Source: Roseinatronobacter sp. S2
GTDB taxonomy: Bacteria > Pseudomonadota > Alphaproteobacteria > Rhodobacterales > Rhodobacteraceae
Direction of reading: 5' to 3'
DNA: 64,000 nucleotides
NCBI RefSeq assembly: GCF_029581395.1
Contig: NZ_CP121115.1
Location: 548,910 to 612,909, forward strand
Both the position numbers and the translations under genes were made by a program. A model generated the notes under the pieces. It was given only the letters and a program-made list of their open reading frames with translations. It ran no database searches and was not told where the DNA came from. Of this stretch, positions 18,098 through 27,641 are shown one piece after another (position 1 is the stretch's first letter; each line of letters starts with the position of its first letter).

Positions 18098-20434
18098 TCA
18101 GTCCCGCCTGCGCGGCGCGATCATGTTCGCCATCAGCCGGAACGCCCCCGGAACCAGCGCTTCCATTTGCAGATGCACGATCAGGGCGCAATGGGTGTGG
18201 CGGCCGGCACCGATTTCGGCCGACAACAGCGCGCCGCGATGCGGGGCCTCTTCAGGGTCCGCCATTTCCAGCAAGGGTGTATAGGCGATATCCCAGCTTT
18301 TGGCAAAATATAGCCCCCGTTCCTTGACCCAGCCGCCCCAATCGTCGGGACTGATGGGGTTGGGACCGGTCAGCACCGGATGATCAGGGGCAAGATGCGT
18401 CACTGTCGCCGTTTCATCGGTGACGCGCCAGCGCAGCGATGGCTGCCCCACTTCCAGCCGCGCGGGCGGAATCGTGTCGGGATTCCAGTTGTCCCACGGC
18501 CGATGATAGAGCGTCAGCAAGGTGCCGCCACCGGCGACCCATCCCTTTACGACCTGCATGAATCCTGCAAGCTTCGGCACTGTTTTCATGGCGAATATGC
18601 CGACAACAAGCGTGTCGAGTCCTGCAAGCATGCCGGATGTTAACGCAGACGGGTTCAGTACGGTCACATCTGCGCCCATCGCCTGCATCCAGTGATCGGC
18701 GCGGTCATTGCCGCCACCGACATAACCTATGCGCGCCGACGCAAGCGCCACATCGGCAACCCGTAGCCGCAACACGGCGGGGGCACGATGCAGAAGCGGG
18801 CCAGTGTGGGGATATGATATATGCGTGGCCACCTCGGCGGGGTTGCCCGCGACGGTCACGGCAAGACGGGACAATTCCGGCACTGGCAAGGGCGGTGGGG
18901 TAAGTGTCAGGCCACCCTCTGCCGTCTCGCATGCCCAGCCACTGGGCAGGTTGATGGTCGCGCCATCGCTTAGACGAAGTGGCGTCGCACGGGGATCGCG
19001 CGCGTTCACGAAAATGGCCTGCGGCGTGATTTCGGCAAGCGTTGCGGGCAGCACCAGCAAGGGGGATTCCAGCGGCAGATGTGCTGTCACTTCTTGCCCC
19101 GAAAGGGTCATCGTCAGGGTCATGTTTACCGGACCGCAAGGACCGTCGGGCTGGTGCAACACAGGGTAGGGATCGGCGGCTTGCGCGTCCGGCGGCAGGT
19201 GCAACGCGTCATCCCTAGCCCGCCAGCCATCCGGTATGGCCCAGTCCAGCCGCGCTGTCACCGGCCCCTGTGGCGCGTGTAGCGATAGCCGCGCACCGAC
19301 TTGTCCGCCGGGGCGTGCGTGGTTGGAATCAAGGCGTGCTTCGGCCCGAATGCCTGCGGCAAGACGGATCACGCGGGCAAGCTGTGCTTCCTTCAGGCGA
19401 AGGCGGTGCTCCAGCACATCGGTCAAATCGGGCGGGCAGGCCGCCCGCGCTGCACGCAACGCCACCAGCGCGCGCCCGGCACCAGCGAGTATACCTGCCC
19501 GGTCGGGAAAAGCTGCGACAGTTTCTGCAAGCGCCGCATCAAGTTCGGCGCAAGCGCGCACGCGGGGGGCAATGGCGGCAAAGCTGTCGGGCAGATTGTC
19601 GGTAATCGCGCCTGTGTCATCACCAACCGTGCTGATCGCCAGATGCAGCGGCCAGCCAGGCCCTTCGGCCGGGCCGACCCAGCGCCCCATCCCCTGCGTT
19701 GCATGAAGGACACGCGAATGCTGGCCGATCTCGGCCCATGTCCAGCCTGAAAGCGGCTCACGCCCATGACCGGCGATACGCACTGTCTCGGGTGGGGGGG
19801 GCTGATCGTCGTCATATGCCGTTCCCGCACCAGACCATCCTGGCAGATACAGTTTGGACACCTGCCACGGCCTACCTTCGGCCTCGAAATTCGGGTCGGC
19901 GGCGGCCGTGATCACCTCATGCGCGGCCTGTGTCATGGCGCGGTGGTGGCCGTGTTGGCCCGGAATATCCAGAAAAGTCGGGCAGATAATATCGGGACGG
20001 TCAGTACGGATGACTTCGGCAAAGCGACGCAGGGTGCGTGTGTGACCCCATTTGGCCAGTGTCTCAACGCCGGATTTGGAAAACCCGAAATCGGTGATCG
20101 TATCCTCGGGGCTTTCCGACAGCCAGTGCATCGTCATGCCCAGCACATCACAGGCGCGCGCCATTTCCGCAGTGCGCAGTGTTCCAAGAACGGCACCTGC
20201 TTCGCGCCCGATATCATTCTGGCCGCCTTCGCCCCGTGTCGAGCACGCATAGGAAATCGACAGTCCGTCGCGGTATGTCAGCGCCGCAAGCATTCCGCTG
20301 GTTTCATCATCGGGATGCGCACCAGTATTCATGAAACGCACGATGCCCCTGAGAGGTTGCAGCGCGCGCCACAGCATCAGCGCTTCGGGTTCGGTGCGCT
20401 GTGCAAGGAGCCTAGCGGAATCTGACATCGGCAC
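18098..20434 (-). CDS. PIG-L family deacetylase with C-terminal glutaminase-like domain
   Basis: A 778-residue protein. Residues 30-200 are the PIG-L/LmbE zinc deacetylase: AHPDDE at 39-44 (zinc ligands H40, D43) and PGQHGHHR at 158-165 with the third His. The middle is beta-rich, and residues 560-770 look like a class-I glutaminase/ThuA-type fold (YVGGGNDRADHW, LDTLVVGIFAM, GGTLLTLYHRPWDNW). Known PIG-L enzymes remove N-acetyl groups from amino sugars or their conjugates (GlcNAc-PI, mycothiol and bacillithiol precursors). A GTG at 20434 has the better spacing to AAGG; an ATG lies six bases later. It follows the ROK regulator by 70 bases and sits opposite a sugar ABC/lyase/kinase operon, so the imported compound is likely N-acylated. 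Confidence 0.88.
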   Translation of the reverse strand: MPMSDSARLLAQRTEPEALMLWRALQPLRGIVRFMNTGAHPDDETSGMLAALTYRDGLSISYACSTRGEGGQNDIGREAGAVLGTLRTAEMARACDVLGMTMHWLSESPEDTITDFGFSKSGVETLAKWGHTRTLRRFAEVIRTDRPDIICPTFLDIPGQHGHHRAMTQAAHEVITAAADPNFEAEGRPWQVSKLYLPGWSGAGTAYDDDQPPPPETVRIAGHGREPLSGWTWAEIGQHSRVLHATQGMGRWVGPAEGPGWPLHLAISTVGDDTGAITDNLPDSFAAIAPRVRACAELDAALAETVAAFPDRAGILAGAGRALVALRAARAACPPDLTDVLEHRLRLKEAQLARVIRLAAGIRAEARLDSNHARPGGQVGARLSLHAPQGPVTARLDWAIPDGWRARDDALHLPPDAQAADPYPVLHQPDGPCGPVNMTLTMTLSGQEVTAHLPLESPLLVLPATLAEITPQAIFVNARDPRATPLRLSDGATINLPSGWACETAEGGLTLTPPPLPVPELSRLAVTVAGNPAEVATHISYPHTGPLLHRAPAVLRLRVADVALASARIGYVGGGNDRADHWMQAMGADVTVLNPSALTSGMLAGLDTLVVGIFAMKTVPKLAGFMQVVKGWVAGGGTLLTLYHRPWDNWNPDTIPPARLEVGQPSLRWRVTDETATVTHLAPDHPVLTGPNPISPDDWGGWVKERGLYFAKSWDIAYTPLLEMADPEEAPHRGALLSAEIGAGRHTHCALIVHLQMEALVPGAFRLMANMIAPRRRD

Positions 20435-20504
20435 TGAGATTACCTTTCTGTAAGTTGTGAGCTGGCCTTGCGTCGCCTTGACGAAGCGGATGTTTTCGCG
20501 GGCG

Positions 20505-21719
20505 TCACGGCGCAGCGTCCAGTCGTGGTGTAACGGTATCGTGGATCACCAGCGCTGCGCCGCCGAGCGCGCCAGTCATCCGCCCCGAGGCCCCACGCAG
20601 AACACGCGGTCGGGGGCGCCCCTTTCGGTGCGCGACAGACCCGCGCGGCAGATCAAGGCGCGCAATCAGATCGTGCAGCAATCGGTCGGGCAGCGCACCG
20701 CCCAGCACGACGGCTTCGGGGTCAAACAGATTTTCGAGCGTGCCAATCACCGGTGCCAGCAGGCGCGCAGCCTCGTTCAGCCATGTATCAAGTGCGGGAT
20801 CCTCAACGGCCAGAAGGCGCGCTGCCACCGCGTCGGTCTGCCCGCCGCCAGGGGGCGTGTCAGGTGACAGCAGCCCGCGCGCGGCCAGATGGCGGCGCAA
20901 TGCCATGCGGCTGGTATATTGCTCCAGGCACCCGGTATTGCCACAGTCGCAGGGCAACCCGTCCGGCACGACGATGACATGGCCGATTTCGCCTGCGTTT
21001 CCAAAGGCACCGCGCATCGGCTGGCCCTGCGCGATCACGCCAAGGCCGAGGCCAGCGCCAAAGTAGAGATAGCAAAAGGTATCCAGCCCTTGCGCGGCAC
21101 CAAGCATTGCCTCGCCGATTGCAGCGGCGGTTGCGTCCTTTTCCACGATCACCGGCAGTTCGAGCGCCTGTGCTGCCTGCGCTGCGGCGTCATCCAAACC
21201 CTGCCAGCCTGTCAGAACGGTTGCGCCCGCAGCACTCAATCCCTCGACACCAAAGGGGCCGGGCAGCACCAACCCCGCCCCCAGCACGGGCACTTCACAT
21301 TGCGCCTGCGCCTGCGCTGCCATTTCTGCCATCAGGGCAAACACGGTTTCCGGGTCAGATGCTGGCAATGGGCGCTGTGCCTGCCACAGCACGGCGCCGG
21401 CAAGATCTGTCAGCGCAGCAAGCAGCGCGTCGGGGCGAACCTCGAAGCCAAGTGCCGCAGCGCCAGCAGGGTTGAACGTATAAAGCACAGGTGGTTGCCC
21501 GCGCGCTGAACGCCTGCGTCCGGCGGGGACGACCAGCCTGTCCTGTTCCAGCTCTGCGATCAGGTTCGATACTGTCTGCGTACTCAACCCGCTGGAGCGG
21601 GCGATCTCGGCCCGGCCCGCGCCATCGCTCAGCTGGACATAGCCCAACACCACCCGCCGGTTATGGGCTTTGGTGCGTTCGGCATTCGTGCCGGCAATCT
21701 GGATCTGGCGCGGCGGCAT
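20505..21719 (-). CDS. ROK-family transcriptional regulator
   Basis: A 404-residue NagC/XylR-type ROK repressor: winged helix at residues 20-80 (VVLGYVQLSDGAGRAEIARS, then GLSTQTVSNLIAELEQDRLV), then a sugar-kinase-fold domain with the zinc signature CDCGNTGCLEQY near residues 254-266. It is divergent from the sugar ABC/lyase operon, with a 25-bp near-perfect palindrome in the gap right beside its start codon. It most likely represses both arms until a sugar or sugar derivative binds. Confidence 0.93.
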   Translation of the reverse strand: MPPRQIQIAGTNAERTKAHNRRVVLGYVQLSDGAGRAEIARSSGLSTQTVSNLIAELEQDRLVVPAGRRRSARGQPPVLYTFNPAGAAALGFEVRPDALLAALTDLAGAVLWQAQRPLPASDPETVFALMAEMAAQAQAQCEVPVLGAGLVLPGPFGVEGLSAAGATVLTGWQGLDDAAAQAAQALELPVIVEKDATAAAIGEAMLGAAQGLDTFCYLYFGAGLGLGVIAQGQPMRGAFGNAGEIGHVIVVPDGLPCDCGNTGCLEQYTSRMALRRHLAARGLLSPDTPPGGGQTDAVAARLLAVEDPALDTWLNEAARLLAPVIGTLENLFDPEAVVLGGALPDRLLHDLIARLDLPRGSVAHRKGRPRPRVLRGASGRMTGALGGAALVIHDTVTPRLDAAP

Positions 21720-21724
21720 GGTAT

Positions 21725-21749
21725 CTTAACTCAAAAGATTTGAATTAAG
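21725..21749. promoter_or_regulatory. Palindromic operator, probable ROK site
   Basis: CTTAACTCAAA, spacer AGA, TTTGAATTAAG: 11-bp arms pairing at 10 of 11 positions. It lies six bases from the ROK start codon and about 125 bases before the binding-protein gene. AT-rich dyads with TTTG/CAAA cores near ROK genes are known operators (XylR, NagC). Confidence 0.7.
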
Positions 21750-21875
21750 TATTGATCTTTGCAGCGAAGCCGTCAACACTCAACTTCAGAAAACAAGAGG
21801 TCCCGGGCATGCGCCACTCAAGGGAACCCCAAGCCACCGGGCCAAATGCGCCCAAGCGATAGGAGAGGAAGACAC

Positions 21876-23132
21876 ATGAAATCCATGAGAAAAATGGCGC
21901 TTGGCCTGACCACGAGCGTTGCTACACTGATCTCGGCACAAGCCGTCAGTGCCGTCGAGATTGAATACTGGCAATATATCTTCGACACGCGCGTTCAGGC
22001 GATGGATACCCTGATAGAGCGATTCCAGGAAGAGAACCCGGGAATTACCGTCCGGCACTCGACCTTTCCGCTTGCCGATTACCGAACGCGCCTTGCGGCA
22101 GCGATTCCTGCGGGGCAGGGGCCGGATGTGATGCAGCTTTTCTATGGCTGGCTGGACGCCTATGTGGACGAGGGTCTTGTGCAACCTCTGCCGACCGACG
22201 TTTTCTCGCCAGAGATGATCGAGGAAGAGTTCTTCCCTATGGTCGCCGCGATGAAGCGTGATGGTGCATATATGGCGCTGCCTACGGCCGTGCGTTCGCT
22301 TGCACTGTTCTACAACACCCGCCTGATGTCTGCTGCCGGGTTCGACTCTCCACCTGAAACGCTGGAAGAAATGGTCGACATGGCGCGTGCCATGACTGTG
22401 CGTGACGGGTCAGGCAACATCACCCAGGTCGGCATCACATCGGGCATGAACGCGCAAGACCATCACTGGTTCCGAGAAGTTCTGACCCGTCAATTCGGTG
22501 CCGAACCCTATCTGGATAACTACCGCACCGTGAATTACGCTACCCCCGAGGGTGTGGCAGCTTTCGAGTTCTATACCGGGCTGGAAGCGACAGAAGGTGT
22601 GAGCCAGTCAGGTTTCATGGATGAGCCACAGGCGGCGTTCCGCGCCGGGCGTGCGGGGTTGCATATCGACGGCTCGTTCCGGATTGGCGCGCTTGAGGGG
22701 ACGCGCGGGTTGGATTGGGGGGTTGCGGCACTTCCGGCCAGCGCAGATGGTGTGACCGCAAATTACGGCAGCTACTGGGTTAACGCGATTACAAACCGCG
22801 CTCAGGGTGAACGCAAGGAAGCGGCGGTCAAATTCATGGAGTTCGTCACCTCGGAAGAGGCGATGCAACTCTGGCTTGATGTGGTGGGCGAGCTTCCGGC
22901 CCGTCCTTCGGTCGCATTAACCGAAGAAAACCTTTCCAACCCGGTCTACGGCCCGTTCATTGAAGGCTTGGCCACAGCGCAAACGACGCTCTTTCTGGAT
23001 GAAACGGCGCAGCGTCAGGTCCTTATGGATGCCGTGCAGCGTGTTTTGCTGGAAGGTATGTCCCCCGCTGATAGCCTAATGGTAGCGCAGGAAGCCGAAC
23101 AGGAAATCATTGACCGGCTTGGCGGCAACTGA
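21876..23132 (+). CDS. Sugar ABC transporter substrate-binding protein
   Basis: A 418-residue family-1 extracellular binding protein with a Sec signal (MKSMRKMALGLTTSVATLIS, cleavage likely after AQAVSA). The mature part starts VEIEYWQYIFDTRVQAMDTL and has the MalE/UgpB-like lobes. The ATG at 21876 follows AGGAGAGGAA. It is the first gene of a six-gene operon (binding protein, two permeases, lyase, ATPase, kinase) facing the ROK regulator. A strong stem-loop follows at 23155. Confidence 0.92.
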   Translation: MKSMRKMALGLTTSVATLISAQAVSAVEIEYWQYIFDTRVQAMDTLIERFQEENPGITVRHSTFPLADYRTRLAAAIPAGQGPDVMQLFYGWLDAYVDEGLVQPLPTDVFSPEMIEEEFFPMVAAMKRDGAYMALPTAVRSLALFYNTRLMSAAGFDSPPETLEEMVDMARAMTVRDGSGNITQVGITSGMNAQDHHWFREVLTRQFGAEPYLDNYRTVNYATPEGVAAFEFYTGLEATEGVSQSGFMDEPQAAFRAGRAGLHIDGSFRIGALEGTRGLDWGVAALPASADGVTANYGSYWVNAITNRAQGERKEAAVKFMEFVTSEEAMQLWLDVVGELPARPSVALTEENLSNPVYGPFIEGLATAQTTLFLDETAQRQVLMDAVQRVLLEGMSPADSLMVAQEAEQEIIDRLGGN

Positions 23133-23154
23133 CCTGTGCGAAAGGTGCAATTCT

Positions 23155-23179
23155 GGCGCGCGCGTATTCAGCGCGCGCC
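23155..23179 (+). promoter_or_regulatory. Intercistronic stem-loop after binding-protein gene
   Basis: GGCGCGCGC, loop GTATTCA, GCGCGCGCC: a perfect 9-bp GC stem 22 bases after the stop codon, without a U-tract. In binding-protein operons such structures are known to protect upstream mRNA or attenuate downstream expression, raising binding-protein levels over permeases. Four other operons in this window have the same arrangement. Confidence 0.75.
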
Positions 23180-23322
23180 CCGGATCACACCTGATTTGGG
23201 TCTGACTGGCACAGCTGGATTGTGCTGAAGGCGGCCTGTCGCCGGAAAACCTGAAAACAGGTGCCTGTCCACGTACCGTTCCGTCATCCGTGCTGCGGAC
23301 CGGGAAACTATAAAGCGGAGAC

Positions 23323-24222
23323 ATGCTGATGAACCTTTACAGCCGCCTGTCGATCGAACGCAAGCGCACAGTCTGGGCGTGGGCGTTTCTGACCTTGCCC
23401 ATATTTTTCTATGTTGTGATCCGCTTTTACCCGACCGCAGATGCAATGGTGCTGAGTTTTCAGAACTGGAATCTGCTTGGCGCACGGTCTTGGGCGGGGC
23501 TGGACAACTATGTGCGGCTTTGGGGCGATCCGGTGTTCTGGAAGGTGTTTCGCAATACCTTCATGTATCTGATCCTTGGCACGCCAATCTCGCTGGTGAT
23601 CAGTTTTGTCATCGCCTATAATCTGGACAAGACGCGTTTTCTGCATGGCACATTAAGAGCGCTTTATTTCCTGCCCTTCCTGACCACGGCGGTTGCGATG
23701 GCCTGGGTCTGGCGCTGGTTCTACCAACCGGTTCCCATTGGGCTGTTCAACAACATCCTGTCAAGCGTGGGGATCGGCCAGGTCAGGTTCCTGAACTCGA
23801 CCAGCAATGCGCTGCCATCGGTTCTGGCGCCCGCGATCTGGGCAGGGCTTGGGTTTCAGATCATCATCTTCATGGCCGGATTGCGGGCAATCCCCGTTAG
23901 TTATTACGAGGCTGCGCGCATTGATGGCGTGTCGAACTGGACAATCCTGCGAGAGATTACATTGCCACTGCTGAAACCGACCATCGTGTTTCTGGTGGTG
24001 TTTTCGTCAATCGGCTTTTTGCGCATCTTCGATCAGGTCTTCAATATGACAACGAATGACCCCGGCGGGCCGCTTAATTCCACAATGCCGCTGGTTATGA
24101 TGATCTATCAGACCGCGTTTTCAAGCTACTCGATGGGCTATGCCGCCGCACAGACAGTGGTGCTGTTCACTGTGCTGTTGGTGGTCAGTCTGGTTCAACT
24201 GCGCATCCTGAGGGACCGTTGA
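23323..24222 (+). CDS. Sugar ABC transporter permease (MalF-like)
   Basis: A 299-residue inner-membrane permease with six helices. The EAA loop reads YYEAARIDGVSNWTILREIT, followed by LPLLKP. GGAG precedes two near-adjacent ATGs (23323, 23329). Separated from the next permease by one base. Partner of the 24224 permease and the 26589 ATPase. Confidence 0.92.
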   Translation: MLMNLYSRLSIERKRTVWAWAFLTLPIFFYVVIRFYPTADAMVLSFQNWNLLGARSWAGLDNYVRLWGDPVFWKVFRNTFMYLILGTPISLVISFVIAYNLDKTRFLHGTLRALYFLPFLTTAVAMAWVWRWFYQPVPIGLFNNILSSVGIGQVRFLNSTSNALPSVLAPAIWAGLGFQIIIFMAGLRAIPVSYYEAARIDGVSNWTILREITLPLLKPTIVFLVVFSSIGFLRIFDQVFNMTTNDPGGPLNSTMPLVMMIYQTAFSSYSMGYAAAQTVVLFTVLLVVSLVQLRILRDR

Positions 24223-24223
24223 G

Positions 24224-25102
24224 ATGAGTGATACACAAATACGGGCGTCCGCCGATGCGTTGATGCGCCAGTCCACCACATACAAGCCCCCGCGCGATCC
24301 GGTGCAGATTATACGCTGGACGCTGCTGTTCATGGGCGCGGTCGTGATGGTGATGCCGATCGTCTACATGCTGTCAGCCTCGATGAAATACCCGCATGAG
24401 ATGTTCGATCTGAACATCATTCCGCGCGAACCCACCTTTGAGAACTACCTTTATGTGCTTGCAGACGGGCGTTTCATAAAGTGGTTCGTCAACTCGCTGG
24501 TGATCGCGATCGTTACAACCATCTCGGCCGTGTTTTTCGACGCACTTGTGGGCTACACGCTATGCAAATTCCGGTTTCGGGGGCGTTATCTTATCTTCAT
24601 TGCGATCCTGTCGACCTTAATGATCCCGACCGAGATGCTGATCCTGCCATGGTATATGATGTCGCTTCATTTCGGTTGGCTGGATACCTATTGGGGCATC
24701 ATGTTTCCGGGTCTTATGACGGCCTTCGGCACGTTTCTGATGAAGCAGTTTTTTGAAACTGTCCCCGATGATTTTCTGGAAGCCGCGCGCATTGACGGGT
24801 TGAATGAATTCCAGATCTGGTGGTCTGTGGCGATGCCACTGGTGACCCCGGCATTGTCGGCGCTGGCGATCTTCATTTTCCTTGGCAACTGGACGGCATT
24901 CATCTGGCCGTTGATCGTGACAACCGATCAAGCCCTTTATACGCTGCCCGTGGGGCTGACAACTTTCTCGGTCGAGCAATCGGTGCAATGGGAACTGATC
25001 ATGACCGGCGCGGCGCTTGCCACAATCCCCACGCTGATCGTGTTCCTTGTGTTCCAGCGCTATATCATCCGGGGCGTGGCGATGGCAGGGCTGAAAGGAT
25101 GA
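24224..25102 (+). CDS. Sugar ABC transporter permease (MalG-like)
   Basis: A 292-residue permease, six helices, EAA loop FLEAARIDGLNEFQIWWSVA then MPLVTP. A 40-residue cytosolic N-terminus precedes the first helix (WTLLFMGAVVMVMPIVYMLS). Its stop overlaps the start of the lyase gene as ATGA, so the lyase is translationally coupled to transport. Confidence 0.92.
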   Translation: MSDTQIRASADALMRQSTTYKPPRDPVQIIRWTLLFMGAVVMVMPIVYMLSASMKYPHEMFDLNIIPREPTFENYLYVLADGRFIKWFVNSLVIAIVTTISAVFFDALVGYTLCKFRFRGRYLIFIAILSTLMIPTEMLILPWYMMSLHFGWLDTYWGIMFPGLMTAFGTFLMKQFFETVPDDFLEAARIDGLNEFQIWWSVAMPLVTPALSALAIFIFLGNWTAFIWPLIVTTDQALYTLPVGLTTFSVEQSVQWELIMTGAALATIPTLIVFLVFQRYIIRGVAMAGLKG

Positions 25103-26586
25103 GTGATACCACCCGTTTTCCCGATCCGGTCTATCAAGAAACGGTGCTTGCGCCCTTGTTCGAAGGGGCCAAGGCGCATTATGCAACCCATATACAGGCG
25201 ATCAACCGCGCCCATCTGGTGATGCTGTCAGAAACCGGCATCTTGGCCCAGGACACCGCCGGCGCATTGGCCCGTGCGCTGACCGCTATCGATGCCGAAG
25301 TGGATGTTCCATCGCTGACTTATACCGGAGAGCATGAAGATTACTTCTTTCTGGTCGAATCCGAACTGAAGCGCCGACTTGGCCCTGATGTCGCGGGCGC
25401 GCTGCACACGGCACGGTCCCGCAACGACATGGACCATACCGTGTTCAAGATGGCGCTGCGGGACCGGGTCGATGCGTTCATGTCGCAGGCCATTGCGCTG
25501 ACGGATGCGCTGGTTGCCACAGCGCGGCGCGAACGCGATACGTTGATCGTGGCCTATACCCACGGCCAGCCTGCGCAACCTACCACATGGGGGCATTATC
25601 TGGGTGCGGTGATCGAGGTGCTGCTGCGGGATCTGGCGCGGCTGGATGCGGCGTGCAGCGCACTGGATCATTGCCCCATGGGGGCTGCCGCGATCACCAC
25701 CAGCGGTTTTCCCATCGACCGCCATCGCATGGCCGAATTGCTGGGTTTTACCGGACCGCTGGAAAACGCGTATGGCTGCATTGCGGCGGTGGATTATGTC
25801 ACCGGCCTCTATTCGGCGATGAAGCTGATCTTCCTGCATCTGGGGCGCGTGCTACAGGATTTGCAGTTCTGGACCGCATTCGAGGTCGGCCAGCTATATG
25901 TGCCCAACAGTTTCGTGCAGGTTTCCTCGATCATGCCGCAGAAACGCAATCCCGTACCGATAGAGCATCTGCGCCATCTGGCCAGCATGACAGTCGGGCG
26001 CTGCGACGCGGTGGTGAACACAATGCACAACACCCCCTTCACTGACATGAACGATTCCGAGGGCGAGGTGCAGGTCGCGGGTTACGCCGCATTTGACAGC
26101 GGTGCGCGCGTTCTGTCGTTGCTCTGCGCGCTGATCCCGGCCTGTCGGGTGCGCGCTGACCGCGTTGCTGCGAATATGGATGCCGCCTGCGTCACTGTCA
26201 CCGAACTGGCCGATACTCTGGTGCGCGTCGAAGGGTTGAGTTTCCGGCAGGCGCATGAAGTTGCCGCGCTGACCGCGCGTGCGGTTATCAAGGCAGGCCA
26301 GCCGCTGGGCGCGGGCTATGCCGCGTTCTTTGGTGCTTTCGAGGCTGAAATAGGTCGCACACCCATGCTTGACGCTGATGCGTTTTCAACGGCCGTCAGC
26401 CCCGCGCATTTTGTCGCCGCCCGCACCCGCTTTGGCGGGCCTGCGCCCGCGCCGATGAATGCAGCGCTTGCAGGCTATACGAGAGTCCTTGACAGACTGC
26501 GCGCGGTTCAGGCCGCCCGCCTTGCCTGTATTACAACTGCCGAAAGCGCCCGCGATGCCGCCTTTCGCCGCCTGACCGAGGAATAG
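25099..26586 (+). CDS. Argininosuccinate-lyase/fumarase superfamily lyase
   Basis: A 495-residue enzyme with the three conserved blocks of the superfamily: HTARSRNDM (103-111), YTHGQPAQPTT with T154-H155, and SSIMPQKRNP (276-285), whose Ser277 matches the catalytic Ser of the mobile loop. Members eliminate fumarate (or a related acid) from N- or O-substituted succinates. The gene lies inside a sugar ABC operon, coupled to the permease, not beside argininosuccinate synthase, and the INRAHLVMLSETGIL segment differs from housekeeping ArgH. It recalls catabolic members such as ethylenediaminedisuccinate lyase. I infer cleavage of a C-N or C-O bond in an imported conjugate; arginine biosynthesis is less likely. 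Confidence 0.85.
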   Translation: MSDTTRFPDPVYQETVLAPLFEGAKAHYATHIQAINRAHLVMLSETGILAQDTAGALARALTAIDAEVDVPSLTYTGEHEDYFFLVESELKRRLGPDVAGALHTARSRNDMDHTVFKMALRDRVDAFMSQAIALTDALVATARRERDTLIVAYTHGQPAQPTTWGHYLGAVIEVLLRDLARLDAACSALDHCPMGAAAITTSGFPIDRHRMAELLGFTGPLENAYGCIAAVDYVTGLYSAMKLIFLHLGRVLQDLQFWTAFEVGQLYVPNSFVQVSSIMPQKRNPVPIEHLRHLASMTVGRCDAVVNTMHNTPFTDMNDSEGEVQVAGYAAFDSGARVLSLLCALIPACRVRADRVAANMDAACVTVTELADTLVRVEGLSFRQAHEVAALTARAVIKAGQPLGAGYAAFFGAFEAEIGRTPMLDADAFSTAVSPAHFVAARTRFGGPAPAPMNAALAGYTRVLDRLRAVQAARLACITTAESARDAAFRRLTEE

Positions 26587-26588
26587 AC

Positions 26589-27641
26589 ATGGCCACAGTT
26601 ACCCTACGCAATCTGGTCAAGGCCTATGGCAAGACCGAAGTGCTGCATTCGATCAATCTCGATGTCGCCAACGGTGAATTTGTCGTGTTCGTCGGCCCCT
26701 CAGGTTGCGGAAAATCCACGACCCTTCGCATGATCGCGGGGCTGGAAGAAGTCACATCAGGCGAGATCCTGATCGGTGACAAGGTGGTGAACCATCTTGA
26801 ACCCAAGCAGCGCAACATCGCCATGGTGTTTCAGAATTATGCGATCTACCCCCATCTGACTGTGCGCAAGAATATCGGGTTTGGTCTGCGTACGTCCAAG
26901 ATGTCCAAAGCCGACAAGGAAAAGCGCATTGACGAGGTGGCGGGCCTTCTGTCGATGACGGACTATCTGGAACGCAAGCCTGCGCAACTTTCGGGGGGGC
27001 AGCGGCAGCGTGTGGCAATAGGGCGCGCAATGGTGCGCGACCCGTCGGTGTTCCTGTTCGACGAACCGCTTTCGAACCTTGATGCGCAGTTGCGCACCCA
27101 GATGCGGCTGGAGATCAAGAAGCTGCACCAGCGTGTTGGCAACACGATTATTTTTGTGACCCATGATCAGGTCGAAGCGATGACCATGGCCGACCGGATC
27201 GTGATCATGAAAGATGGCCATATCCAGCAGATCGGCACCCCCGCCGAAGTGTTCCACAGGCCTGCCAACACCTTTGTCGCGCAGTTCATCGGCGCCCCGT
27301 CGATGAACATGCTGGATGCACGATGGCAGGGCGGGCGGCTGCATCTGGCCGGGCAGCAGATGACGGCTGACCTGAATCTTCCGGATGGCAGCGCGCTGAC
27401 AGTTGGCATCCGCCCTGATGATCTGATCGTCAGTGAAACGCCGGGGCTGTTTTCCGGTACCATCAATGTGCTGGAACCCTTGGGTACCGAAACGCTGGCC
27501 TATGTGGATATTGGCAACGGGTATGAGGTGATCGCCAAGGCGTCGGGGCGAACGCCGCCGAAACTGGGCGCGCATGTCGATCTGGTGGCGGATTTGGCGA
27601 ACATGCATCTGTTTGACCAGAACGGAAAGGCGATCAGCTGA
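26589..27641 (+). CDS. Sugar ABC transporter ATPase (UgpC/MsmK type)
   Basis: A 350-residue ATPase: Walker A GPSGCGKST near residue 36, signature LSGGQRQRVAIGRAM near 135, Walker B VFLFDEPLSNLDAQLR, His switch VTHDQVEAMTMADR, then a C-terminal TOBE domain (250-345). It follows the lyase by two bases, and its TGA overlaps the ATG of the kinase. Energises the 23323/24224 permeases. Confidence 0.94.
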   Translation: MATVTLRNLVKAYGKTEVLHSINLDVANGEFVVFVGPSGCGKSTTLRMIAGLEEVTSGEILIGDKVVNHLEPKQRNIAMVFQNYAIYPHLTVRKNIGFGLRTSKMSKADKEKRIDEVAGLLSMTDYLERKPAQLSGGQRQRVAIGRAMVRDPSVFLFDEPLSNLDAQLRTQMRLEIKKLHQRVGNTIIFVTHDQVEAMTMADRIVIMKDGHIQQIGTPAEVFHRPANTFVAQFIGAPSMNMLDARWQGGRLHLAGQQMTADLNLPDGSALTVGIRPDDLIVSETPGLFSGTINVLEPLGTETLAYVDIGNGYEVIAKASGRTPPKLGAHVDLVADLANMHLFDQNGKAIS

